Assembly (NCBI GenBank): GCA_036345935.2
Contig: JADWOT020000009.1
Location: forward strand, 820,287 to 884,286
Reading direction: 5' to 3'
DNA length: 64,000 bases
Origin: Taenia hydatigena
Taxonomy: Eukaryota; Platyhelminthes; Cestoda; Cyclophyllidea; Taeniidae
The position numbers and the translations under genes were made by a program. Under the pieces are notes generated by a model. It had not been told where the DNA came from. It searched no databases and was given only the letters and a program-made list of their open reading frames with translations. Shown here one piece after another: positions 1 through 11,172 of the stretch. Position 1 is the stretch's first letter; each line of letters starts with the position of its first letter.

Positions 1-450
1 AAGCATCCGGCATCTGGTATTGAATGCCTGATGCCTCTCTGGCATGGACAAGGCAGCATGGAGTGTTTACACGTAATCCCTCCATATCGCATTCTGTGTT
101 GCTGTGTCGATGATGTAGGCTAATGTGAGGCAACATGACCTCTGCATGTTCTGTCACATTCTGACATGTTCTGTCAAGGTGTGTCCTTATCCCGATGAGA
201 TTCAACTCAATCAATTGCATCAACGTGTTTGCCATTCTCTCTGGCACAGGCGCTGCCTACACCCACGCCACCACCACTACCACCTCCAACTCCACCTCGA
301 TCGATCTTTGCACACTCGAATGACATCATCACGTAAGTAGTTAGGTGGGGGCGCAGGCATGTTGGCATGCTGGTAAAATGGTGGAACGGTGGACTGGTGG
401 ACTGATGGATCGTTGGACGCGTAGACATGTGCGTAGGTTAGTGGATATGT

Positions 451-512
451 AGGCAAACAGGCAGGCAGGCGGGCAGGCAGGCAGGTAGGTAGGCGGGCAG
501 ACAGACAGACAA
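451..512. repeat. Imperfect (GGCA)n microsatellite
   Basis: A run of GGCA units drifts into GGTA and GACA units. On the minus strand it produces artificial Pro/Leu/Cys-rich reading frames, which should not be read as proteins. Confidence 0.85.
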
Positions 513-680
513 GGAGAGAGGCAGGCTGGCAGACAGGTGGGGAGGTAACTGGGGTTGCACGAATCATGACAACTAGCACACTCCTTCTGGTTAGCATTAG
601 CATTGGCGTTAGCGTTGACAATGATGCCATGGTCATTGCCAAATGAACTAATTTTAGCGCAGGTGGAATGTGTCTGTATG

Positions 681-735
681 GTAGATGGATGGATGGATGG
701 GTGAATGGATAGGTGAGTGGGTAGGTGGGTGGGTA
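681..735. repeat. Imperfect (GGAT/GGGT)n microsatellite
   Basis: Tandem GATG units pass into GGTG and GGTA units. The minus-strand translation gives a His/Pro/Ser/Thr-rich artefact. Confidence 0.85.
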
Positions 736-2130
736 GATGCATGGGTGAGATCAAATGGCATCTAACAGGGTGTAGTGAATGTGCCACACACGCATGCGCA
801 CACGGAGATATACTGTAGATGATGGTTGCAAGTGTAGACGCAATGCACTCGTCAATCGCACCAAGACTGAGATGGTGCAGTGAGTGTGTTGGATCAGTGT
901 GGAGAGAGGATGGGAAGGTGAGTTGGAGGGAAAAATGAAGATGAGGGTGGTTGAAGGGAGAGGGAGGGCAGAAGTGCAGAAGAGAAGCCGATGGGAAGGA
1001 CAGGATGGTGGACAGGAGGGCGGAATGTGTGGAGGGCAAGGCAACTATGAAGTGTTACGGTGGTGTGATGGTGCAGTGGTGGGTTGGTGAATGTCAAACA
1101 TACAAATCAAATGTAATGGTAGAGGGGAGTCTCGCGTCTGTGCGTTGACCCTGACTGTTGCCTACAATGATTAATTTATTGGGGTAGAGGGAATGAAAAT
1201 CCAAACACCAAACTCGCCACCAACACTTCACATTTCGATGAACAAGTACAAACAGTGGTTGGTGAATTAACGCTTTACTTATATTCCATATCCACCCTTA
1301 CCTCCTTTCTGCCGGGTCGTTCCAACTCCCTGCTCATGCACGAAACAGTGCCTTCCCCCTCCCACCTAAGCCTGTCAGTGCGTGTTGTTGGCAGGGCATC
1401 AATGCCGCTTGATGCAGCGGAAAGGCACCTCACAGTGACTCATGTGCGCTCCACATTCAACTGACGGCAGTATGGACCCATTCCAATAGAGAGGTAAAAT
1501 ACAGTTTGACAGATCGGAACGTCGATATCACAGGGTGAGTGGGTATTTGTGTCGTCTCCAACCACGTGGAGAATCGGATAAATGTATTGCGAATGCAGCG
1601 CCTATGCAGCCCACCACCTGGAGGATTGAAAGCTCAGTTGAATGTCAGCTATGCCCTCATCCCTGATCCCTGATGTCTGATACTTGCTGCTGCTCCACGA
1701 CTGTGGACGTCGATTGAAGTATGCAAAGGAAGAGGAGGCAGTAATGACCAGATGAAAGAGTCACTCAGAGTATTTAATCTTGTGTACTCAAGAGGAAGCA
1801 AAGGAGAACAGGCCTACTTCCACATGCTTTCGAAGGCTGACTTGGATGCCGCATTACGCGAGGCAAACATGCGGGGCAAGAGGTGGGAAGCCACTGGGAT
1901 GTGAGCGATCACTACAGTCAAGTGAGTGGAAGAGTAGGTCCGGATAGAGTAGAGTAGGGTAGAGTGTCTCGCATTCGAGGCATTCGAGTTGCGTTGGAGG
2001 TAGCGCTGACGACAAGACGACTGGAGAATGGATGCATGAGTCACATGAAAGTTGACGTGTTTGAACAGAACCACCAACCACCCACCTACGCTTTGGTCTG
2101 CGCCTCTACGTCGTGTTCCACCTCACTTTC

Positions 2131-2175
2131 GATCTTCTTCTTCTTCTCGTCCTCCTCCTTCTCCTCTTCTTGCTC
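2131..2175. repeat. Pyrimidine tract (TTC/TCC)n
   Basis: The plus strand is almost purely C and T, built from TTC and TCC trinucleotides. The complementary strand reads as a Glu/Lys-rich frame, which is not evidence of a gene. Confidence 0.8.
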
Positions 2176-4326
2176 TGTTATAAAATGAAGGTCGGCGAGT
2201 CTTCTTAATAGAGGATGATAATTTTGCCTAAGCAAGATGGGTAAAATTGACTGAGTTGGAACGGAGTAAGATGTCAGCAGTGTCGAGCGCCAACTGCTGC
2301 CTGTCGAATGGCTCATGAGCCTGGGTAGTCGACCCCCACCCAGTAGGTGAATAAATCACGACGCAAAATCGATAGGGCAAATGTGCATAGCTCATCTGAG
2401 TGTAATTGACATTTGTTTTGGTGACCTTTTAATGACACTTTTCCCTTTTTGACAGACCTTTCAGGTTCGTGAAGTGGATTGTAGTGTGTCAAACACGTCA
2501 ACGTGGAAGTGTTTCTCCACAGTTGTGTTTGACGGTTCGACGAATGCTCCAAATTTTTAGCCTATCAAATATTTGGCTTGACGGGTGGAAATTATTCACT
2601 CTGAATACGTCATTTCGCAAGTCACTAATGACAGCGGTACCGCAGTTATAGATTTTAATTCGCTGGTGTTATGTCTTTTAAGGCGATTTAAGGTATGGTG
2701 GCCACTCGTCATCTAGCTCTCTTATCAAATTTTTATTCGTTTTCCTTAAGTCGATTTTGTGAACCGTGCCTTCTTGGTGTTGACCCAGTGTCCTGCATCA
2801 GTAACTTTAACAATTCATTTCAACCTTTCTTGCATGTGATGTAAGTGAACGTCCGTCCTTTAGTCATGCGCCTCTGTGCTGTAACCTGCCACCAGCTATT
2901 CGAACGTGGCGTTTGAACTAGGGTTTCTTCCAATGCCTGGGAAAATATATGGCTTTTATTTACTTTTTATTTCCCTCTCCTCTCTACCAAAACTACCTGG
3001 TTTCTCCGAATTATTTGAGATTCTTTAGCTTTCCAATTTCTCCGTACATTCTATGCCTCAGGCATCTGTAAGAGAAGTTATTTTTACCCATTCCTCATCA
3101 TAAGTTGAATGCCAGACGGCGGGTAGTGCAGTCAAGTGGCAATCATTCAAAACCCCACTCTGAGTGAAGAAATGTGTGACTTTCTGTCTGTTAACTTTAC
3201 TCGCCACACACATTTACACACCCACACCGTAAAAGTGTCACAAGTTTTCACCATCTTCTCCCTTTTCACGACGATGTGAAATGCTAGACGTGAAAATACT
3301 CCCACGACTTGAGGCTAAGCAAATTAAGCCTCCGCTCTGATGGGTGCCCATCTCTTCTTATTGATTTGGTCGAAGGTGGGGATCTGCATTTTCAGTTTGC
3401 TTTTCTTCCCCTACCTCATGTCTTCGAGGCGTACTCATAAATTTCGACGTCTTTATGCGCCTTTTTATGTGGAAAAAAATAATTGCCCCACCGATCCAGC
3501 TATCCTATTGGTTGGTCGCCAGGCGCACCTTTGAATTTACCGCGTCTTTGTGTGTGCACATGTGGACGTGCGTGCGTGCGGACGTGGGTGCATGTGCACG
3601 CACGCACAGGCGAACAAGGGCGAGCTATTGACAGGAGTGAATCATGTGCCATTCAGGCATCCAGCCGTCCATTTGCAGTCACACGCATCCGGGCGGGTCC
3701 AGATCGAAAATGACCGAATGCAACTCGTTAGTACGGCACCTCCGCGTACACTGGAGGAGGGATGGGAGAAGTTGGCGAGACTTGTGCATCTAATCTCGTG
3801 ATGGGCTGATTTTCACCACCCAGTAGGTTTAACCAAGGTAACAAAGATGTAATCCAAAGGCGATGGCGATTTCTCTCCTGAAGAATGTTTAGCTATCTTA
3901 ATTTGGAGTTGAGCATTAAAGGATGAGGAATGTTTCGCTCCGTTTGAAAAACAGATGTTCCTCTCTCTCCATCTGTTCCAGCCATCCATATCTAGAGGAC
4001 TCGAATTAACTATATTTTTTTTGTTGCAACGAAAAAAAACAAAGTGGTGTGAAACCAGTTTTTAGATAGTTTTAATTTTGATCGCGAAATCAATGGTACT
4101 AATGTAATAAAACAGAATTTCAAATATATCGGCTAAAATAAATAATTCCCATTTACTTGCCAACTAGTTCAAGTTTCTTAAATTGATTCATCAAATGGAT
4201 TAAACATTCATCAATTGGAGGTGATGATGAAGCTAATTGAGTTTACGGTTAATTGAGAAGGTGATAGGAACTAACTGACCAATGTTAGGTCATCTTCACA
4301 AGGAAATCTGACACCGACGAGGCATG

Positions 4327-5083
4327 TGAATCTGCTTTGACTTCTCTTTTCCGCAAATGCAACAACCTTCCCATCTCTTCGATGGTTAATCAATTGACTA
4401 GAGCGTTCTCGAGTCGAGGAGTCGCATCCACACCCACGGCGTCTACCACCAACTAGTGCATCCCTCCACGGCCGCCCCAGATGTGGATCGACAACTCACC
4501 CACCGTCGGACATCCGAGAGGACACTGTTACGCCTCCTCCGATTTGTGTGACAGGTGACTGTGGTGCAACCACTCACCTCATCATTGCTTTTTTCGTGTT
4601 CTTCTGCTGTTGCATCATCCTCGCCATTTGTCTGAGGGGATTTTGCACTTTCAATTACTTCCTCTTCTCCTTCTTCTTCTTCCTCCAAGTTGACCTCTTT
4701 ATGCACCTTTGCGGACCACCATGACGACCTCGATACACCATCGTGGGGACTGCTCAGACACACTCTACCGCATCCCTGTGAAACCAGTAGAGACTGGTGA
4801 GGGTGGCAATCGTTTATTTGGCGGTGTTAGTGGTGGTGCTGGTGGTGATGGTGGTGGTGGTGGTGGTGGTGTAGGATGTGTTAATGGCTAGAGAATGTGT
4901 GCCATTGTGTCGTGTCTGGCCATGGTGAGACCAGTGCCTTCATGGGAGTGTAGGAGATATGATCAAGGTGGAAGGAAATGATCCTGTAGGCATTACAATC
5001 AGTTCGAGGCAGCAGGAATGAAAAGGTGGTCGAAGGAAAGTGGATATGTAGAGAGACTGTCGAGTAGATTTTTAGGTGGTTGG
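4327..5083 (+). repeat. Inverted duplication 1, left arm
   Basis: This 757 bp arm is the reverse complement of 8755-9511, with paired positions summing to 13838 and no indel seen. Every stretch I compared between 4327 and 5072 is identical. Mismatches begin at the inner edge (5073, 5078, 5084, 5085). At the outer edge identity stops sharply at 4327/9511, and no target-site duplication is visible in the flanks. The arm carries a (GGT)n tract at about 4840-4870 and an acidic coding-like segment on the minus strand. Confidence 0.95.
4443..4763 (-). other. Acidic coding-like segment in left arm 1
   Basis: An open frame of 106 codons with no ATG start (it opens at GTG). It contains a Glu-rich block (residues about 26-35), then an Asp/Glu/Ser/Lys-rich stretch ending in NDE, followed directly by GTGAGT, a strong splice-donor-like hexamer. 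This looks more like an internal exon of an unidentified gene than a complete ORF. The same frame is present identically in the right arm on the plus strand. I do not recognise the protein; it may be an exon fragment carried by the duplication. Confidence 0.25.
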
Positions 5084-5692
5084 ATAGGCAACTTAACTAA
5101 ATAGCGTTCGCCATCAGTTTCCTTCTCTTTCCTTCCTTGACATCAAATTCATGCTGCATCTGGGAGTATTAAGGCGATGCCAGCGAAATCAATCAGTCTA
5201 GCGAGGGTTGAGCCTATTCCAATTCCGGGGAGGGAGTAAAATTTACTTCCAATAAATTCGATTCCTGACTGAGGATTACGTGCTTCCACTTTTTTTACCT
5301 TTTTAAACCAATCAACACTGACGTCACCCACTCAAACATCTAGTCCATGGGTTTAACAATCGGCAAATAAAGGCTCAAAGTCCACAACTACGGTGATGAA
5401 GCAGACGCCTCCCTAAGTACCTTTCAAGGCTTTACATGATTTGACAAAGCACTTTATTTCTTAGCTTCGCTTATTTAAAGTAGATTTGTTTTGCTCTGTT
5501 CCTCCCAAAGAAAGAACCGTCAAGAGATAGCAAATTCGTCTCTTTGCCTTAAACCAAAGCGTAGTAACTCGGTTGGGATTAGGAAGGCAATAATGCTAAC
5601 TTCTGCTAATTTTCGAACGGATCACTCATGACCTTGATTAGTCATCAGCGCTCACCCATTTCAGTGTGCCATTTTATTACCAAGTCAACAAA

Positions 5693-5745
5693 AAACAACA
5701 ACAACAACAACGGCAACAGCGCAAGCAGCATCAGCAGCAGTCCCA
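5693..5745. repeat. CAA/CAG trinucleotide tract
   Basis: Plus-strand CAA and CAG units with scattered interruptions encode a Gln-rich run in one frame. No convincing exon boundaries surround it. Confidence 0.7.
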
Positions 5746-7350
5746 AAAATCTGCTCCATTCTTGAGTGGCCTAAGCAGACACTTTGCTTGGGAGAGTTGG
5801 AAAGAGGAGTCTGGAAGGGGGAGATGGAGTGCGCGAGGTGTGAATTTTACCTGGAGAAAAGGGACCCCTAATTAAAGGAGCAATGGGTTATATTAAATCA
5901 ACCATTGTCATTAGGTAAATTTTATTCGCATGACCTTGACATATAAGATCTTTGTGTTTAATTAATTCACTTATTTAGGAGCCAAAATTTGATTTGCAAA
6001 TGAATTGGGATTTTATTATTGCATTTCTTGGTCGTTTTTTAAACTGCCAAATCGGTCCCACCTACCGAAATTTTTAAGGGGATTTTGCTCCTCTTCTTTG
6101 CGCGGTTCCCGTTGATTGGGGGCGGGGAGGAGAGAGGGGCCAACATTTATAAAACTAAAAAGGCAGAAGCTGACTTACTACCACCAAATGTCTGTTCTAA
6201 AATAAGGCAGAGTAATGGGGGAGTGGGGGGATAAAAATGAATGACAAATTATTTGCCCACTTTACTTATTTATTCTTGTTCGTTTCTGACAACATCAAAG
6301 GATGGGTCTGGAAAGTGGTAAAAACCCGTCTAGACACAGTCAGGGAGACGGAAACGTGGTAAGGTGAGTTGCTTTGGGATACCTCTAAAATACCGAACCT
6401 GAGACGCATAATATCAGTTCAGTAGCGGAGATGGGATATTGCTGCTACTGGTGGTGGTGGTGGTGCAAATCAAAGATCGAATTAGAGCCATTGGTTGATG
6501 ATGGCTCTGTTGCCGAGAGATGGCACCATTTTCAGATAATTAACAATCACCATGATTAACCCGGTCCGAAAAGGGGGACACGCGCTACTCATAGCTACAA
6601 CGCAATCCTGAAAGCCGACACTTATTCCTTTTTTAGCCTCCGACTACTGATTGAAGTACGAATCACAGATTATTTAATCCTGTAACCCCGAGAAGGCGTC
6701 GTCCATCTGCAAATCCGATGAGGAATGAGGGAAAGGAGTAAACTGCAGAGGTCTTCTTGAGACCAACCTTCCCCAAATCCACAGAGGAAAGGAAATATAA
6801 GGAAGCACTCGCCTATAGTGACAAGTAAATAGAGCTAGTCATTTATCACTCATAGATCTCTTGATATGGTACCGTGAAAATGAGTCTGCGGATGTGTTTA
6901 AGCTTGTATCAAAAAGTTGTCGGGGTAAAAGTGGAGAAAATGAAAGCAAAATTAATGAACTGCGTAATAAGAAGGGAAAGGGTATAAAACTGCTGTCTAT
7001 TCTTTCCCTTTTTTACGGGTTAATTGGAATGATTTGCGGTGATCAATGCCCTTGTTCAGGTAAGGAAACACAATAGGCACGAAGTGCGGTTGTGCTGTGA
7101 TGGCAATGGTGGCGGTGGCGCTAGTGAGGGGGAGGGGTGGATGTATCGCAGCTCCTTCTTCGTTTGTGAGCGGGTGCACACAAACACACACCAACGTGTC
7201 TGGAATTTGGGTTCCAGGCTGACCCCACAATCGGACGACCAGTCAATGGGTTTGTGTGCGTTCGAGTCCGATTCGAGCTCGCAGGCGGTACACGCGAGTT
7301 CAGTGGGACCACCAACACACAGGCTTTAGTAAAACGAAGTGAGACTCGAG

Positions 7351-7444
7351 CGCCCGCGCCCGCACTCACCTCCGCACTCGCGTCGGTGCCCGCATCCGCG
7401 CCCGTGCCCGCACCAACATCCACACCCGCATCCGCACCGCGCTC
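7351..7444. repeat. GC-rich hexamer minisatellite (CCCGCA-like)
   Basis: About fifteen degenerate copies of a six-base unit close to CCCGCA, rich in CpG and much higher in GC than its surroundings. The two strands read as Ala/Pro/Ser-rich or Gly/Ala/Asp-rich frames because of the repeat. Confidence 0.8.
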
Positions 7445-8754
7445 GCGCAATTTGTTACAATTAAAACAAATATGTTTACACACATGGATACACAGAATTG
7501 CATAATGGCAGTTTCAGGACAGAAAATCGATTTTGTTGGGGAGAGAGTGAGGATCGAGGAGTCCGTTTATTTCTACTTTGTCTTATTCATTTATTCCTTC
7601 TTAAAGGTCTGACATTTTTCGCCTTAGATTTTATTTCCCAAAACAACTTTCGAGTAAAAATGCGGAAATTATGTAGAAAATCCGTGAAATCCATGCAGTT
7701 GATGTTGTCTAAAAATCGCTTATTACTGGCAGTTGGCATAGCAACATGGCAGGCACAAATGGCATAACTGATTTCTAAGAAATTATTTGGGTCTGACACC
7801 TTTCATTTATTTATTCGATGAGTTCGAGGTCACTCGTGTCATCATCTTCAGATGGGTGTGAAGCAATTACTTTTCAACATTCAAAATGCCATCAAGGAAT
7901 TGTTTTCAAAGCCATCTCTGATGGAATATTAAAGGACTGGTGACGGAAGGATGAAAAAACTTCCTGGATAAATAATCACGGAAAATGGGGCATATTTCGG
8001 GGTAAAAGTACTCTTCCACGGTCAGGCTTCTGGTTCCCCGCATCAAATAAAGGCGAATCGATGATTGACGTGCTCCTACAGTCAGCATTGTCGGTAGGGT
8101 TGTTTTGAAGTGCTTTGACAAAGACGCCTATGTAGAATGGCACCTTTTCTCTGCGGAGAGTAGAATGTGGGGTCATCAAAAAAAAAACACTCATGCTTGT
8201 CCACCAATTCATATGATAAGATGGATCTCGGTTCCTCCTTTTCCTCTTAGTGATATTTTGGTAAGTCCCGCAATGGATTATTGAAGTAGCCACCTAGTCA
8301 AATGAGGCGCTCCTCATGACAGCGGTCACGATTGCCGGGCAACGCTATGATAAGGAAGATAGTCTAACGCATAGATGATGGGCAGCGATACAAAAATGCT
8401 CGGTAATACGCTCACTATTTCCAGTATTAAATAAATTCATTTTGTGAAGGTAAAGAACCAGAAATAATCTCCTTTGAATCCGTAGGTCCGCTTAAATTAC
8501 TCGCAGCTTCTAGATAATTTGAAAACCCTTATAAGTGGAACAGTTCATGATTGCTTTCGCAGCAGTGATAACTGTTATTACAATCGCATACTTTAAAAGT
8601 ATAGCTCGATTTTAAATTTGCAGAATAAATAAATACTCAAGATCTGACGCGTTTCATGTGCGCATTAAATGATCATTTCATCTCACCAACCTAAATGCCC
8701 GCCTACCCACTTACCAATACCCATCCACACCATGCACATCCATCCCGTATCTGC

Positions 8755-9511
8755 CCAACAACCTGAAAATCTACTCGACAGTCTCTCTACATATCCACTT
8801 TCCTTCGACCACCTTTTCATTCCTGCTGCCTCGAACTGATTGTAATGCCTACAGGATCATTTCCTTCCACCTTGATCATATCTCCTACACTCCCATGAAG
8901 GCACTGGTCTCACCATGGCCAGACACGACACAATGGCACACATTCTCTAGCCATTAACACATCCTACACCACCACCACCACCACCACCATCACCACCAGC
9001 ACCACCACTAACACCGCCAAATAAACGATTGCCACCCTCACCAGTCTCTACTGGTTTCACAGGGATGCGGTAGAGTGTGTCTGAGCAGTCCCCACGATGG
9101 TGTATCGAGGTCGTCATGGTGGTCCGCAAAGGTGCATAAAGAGGTCAACTTGGAGGAAGAAGAAGAAGGAGAAGAGGAAGTAATTGAAAGTGCAAAATCC
9201 CCTCAGACAAATGGCGAGGATGATGCAACAGCAGAAGAACACGAAAAAAGCAATGATGAGGTGAGTGGTTGCACCACAGTCACCTGTCACACAAATCGGA
9301 GGAGGCGTAACAGTGTCCTCTCGGATGTCCGACGGTGGGTGAGTTGTCGATCCACATCTGGGGCGGCCGTGGAGGGATGCACTAGTTGGTGGTAGACGCC
9401 GTGGGTGTGGATGCGACTCCTCGACTCGAGAACGCTCTAGTCAATTGATTAACCATCGAAGAGATGGGAAGGTTGTTGCATTTGCGGAAAAGAGAAGTCA
9501 AAGCAGATTCA
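8755..9511 (-). repeat. Inverted duplication 1, right arm
   Basis: Reverse-complement partner of 4327-5083. The conserved part carries the same acidic coding-like frame (here plus strand, 9075-9395) and the same triplet tract as (CCA)n at about 8968-8998. Identity ends at 9511 with unrelated sequence beyond. Confidence 0.95.
9075..9395 (+). other. Acidic coding-like segment in right arm 1
   Basis: Identical in translation to the minus-strand frame at 4443-4763. It has no ATG start. The Glu-rich block is followed by GATGAG then GTGAGT, which resembles an exon end with a 5' splice site. Whether this or the left copy is the ancestral one cannot be told from the window, and no neighbouring exon was identified. 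Confidence 0.25.
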
Positions 9512-11145
9512 TTTCTCGTAAGTTTGTCGAGGCCCTACATCTCCTACCTTCTCATGCGTGTATTTTCTTCGTCGCTCATTTCCTACTGGCCAATCACAGA
9601 TCAACGAGCTTTGACGGTGATAGTTAGCTTTTAAATAAGTTAAAAGTATATGAAGTGTTTAATTAACTGTTTGATGTTCAACTCTAAATCTGGGATCAGC
9701 CAACCCAACGCCTTTTGATGAACAACTTAATTTTGGCAGTCAGCATTCATGCAAAGGTGCAGTTTGTTTTTAACACTATCTTTGCTTTTAGAGTTTTCGT
9801 AAAGAAAAGCCACGTTATTTAATTTTCATTTCTTATTTTTGAGTCTAAATCAAATATTCCCTTTTGATGTCCTTTCACTTTTCTTTGTTTAGAAGTGTAC
9901 AACAGATTTTCAATTTTCCTCATGTTTTCTAAAATTTGCACATAGCTTAAAGCCTCGAGACTTCGTAAAAGAAATATACCGCTTCTTAATTTGCAGAAGC
10001 GTTAGAATGATGTTGGCAGGTCCAACTTATGAGAGACTGATGTGCCCGCGAGTTTGTGGACGCAGCTTCTGCCTTTCTTTGATGGTTTCTTCCGATGGTG
10101 CTCTTGGTCAGTCCAATCATCCGATTTTTCCCCTGTGAGAAAGCCTTTAATTCCGCCATTAATCGTACATTTAGGAAATCTTTCTCTACTCCAAGTTCCG
10201 ACTAATTCATGAACCGAAACGGGAAGAGGAAAATGCTAAAGACTGACCGATGCTCTGCAACGAGGACACATCTCGCGCACCAACTACCAGCCGTAGAGAA
10301 AATGGCATCAAAATGAAACCATTTAGTAAGGAAGAATACCCTAGAATTTCACGGTGCTGATATTGCCCTTCCATTTCCTTTCACCACTTTGATTGTCATT
10401 CGGTGCCGCCTTAAGTGGGCTCCATTCACTCCGTAAAGCCATGGAGAGGACACTGGTTCTCCACCCATTTGGCCATTTCACGTAGGCACGGCAGTAGACA
10501 GCTTTATGACCACTTTCTCCTAATCGTTCAAGTCAGATGTCTCACCAGTTGTTAATGGCCTTTTTGCAGAACATAGGATCGGGCGATTGTCAAAGTTAGA
10601 GAGCAGCCTCGTTTCTACAGTTATAGGTTATCAAATAATCAGCCTGCCGGTGTGAATTCTCCTCCTCTAAAGCGTAAACTTTGGGTTTCACTCACTAAAA
10701 AAGACAGCCGTCTTTGTAGAGAGGGTTTGCTTGCCGCTGCCAGCCCAATTTAGTGTTCTGAGCATCCTTGATAAGCTAGTGTAGTGATGAATAAGCATGC
10801 TACTTACTAACGCACAGGAGAAGTAAGCATCCATTGGAACAACTTGATGGTGACGGCACAGAGTGGAAGTAAGGCCATCGGATACTGAAGTGTCATTGCA
10901 GCGGGACTCACCATAAAAAAAATACCAAATCTTGCCACAGGAGAGAGGAAGGATGTAGAATTTACAAGGTCATTATTAATTATCACATTTCTCACACCAA
11001 TATGGGGCATGGGTGTACGATTGACTTAAGCCTCTCACTTCTCGATTGTCTGACTCCTTAACAAAGGAATATTATAGATCTACAGCAACTTTTCTGCACT
11101 CCATTAATCGAATGTACTGGCTGAAGGTGTCGCGACTGTCCAATC

Positions 11146-11172
11146 AATTATTGGTTCGATTGACCAATAATT
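11146..11172. repeat. 10-bp hairpin carrying paired CCAAT motifs
   Basis: Perfect 10-bp arms (11146-11155 and 11163-11172) surround a 7-base loop. The arms read AATTATTGGT and ACCAATAATT, so each contains a CCAAT box in opposite orientation. It could be a regulatory dyad or chance. Confidence 0.6.

Larger units (their letters stand above)
1..4326. other. Gene-free region with simple repeats
   Basis: No supportable gene. The reading frames here are short or made of low-complexity residues from tetranucleotide repeats. The stretch holds a GGCA-type tract (451-512), a GATG/GGTG-type tract (681-735), a pyrimidine-rich TTC/TCC tract (2131-2175) and a GTGC/GCAC-rich alternating segment around 3550-3610. 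An inverted CCAAT box sits at 3507-3511. The rest is unremarkable AT-leaning sequence. Confidence 0.6.
5084..8754. other. Spacer between arms of inverted duplication 1
   Basis: 3671 bp of single-copy sequence with no supportable gene and no transposase-like frame. It contains a CAA/CAG tract (about 5693-5745), a G-run cluster (6118-6139), a short (GGT)n (6447-6465) and a GC-rich CCGCAC-type minisatellite (7351-7444). Confidence 0.6.

Noticed and set aside
341..1039. 232-codon minus-strand open frame
   Set aside because: Composition (His, Pro, Cys, Thr runs) follows directly from the tetranucleotide repeats at 451-512 and 681-735. No domain or splice structure.
4327..9511. Giant DNA transposon with long terminal inverted repeats
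   Set aside because: No transposase-like frame in the spacer, no target-site duplication next to the arm ends and no terminal motif. Kept only as an alternative explanation in the findings.
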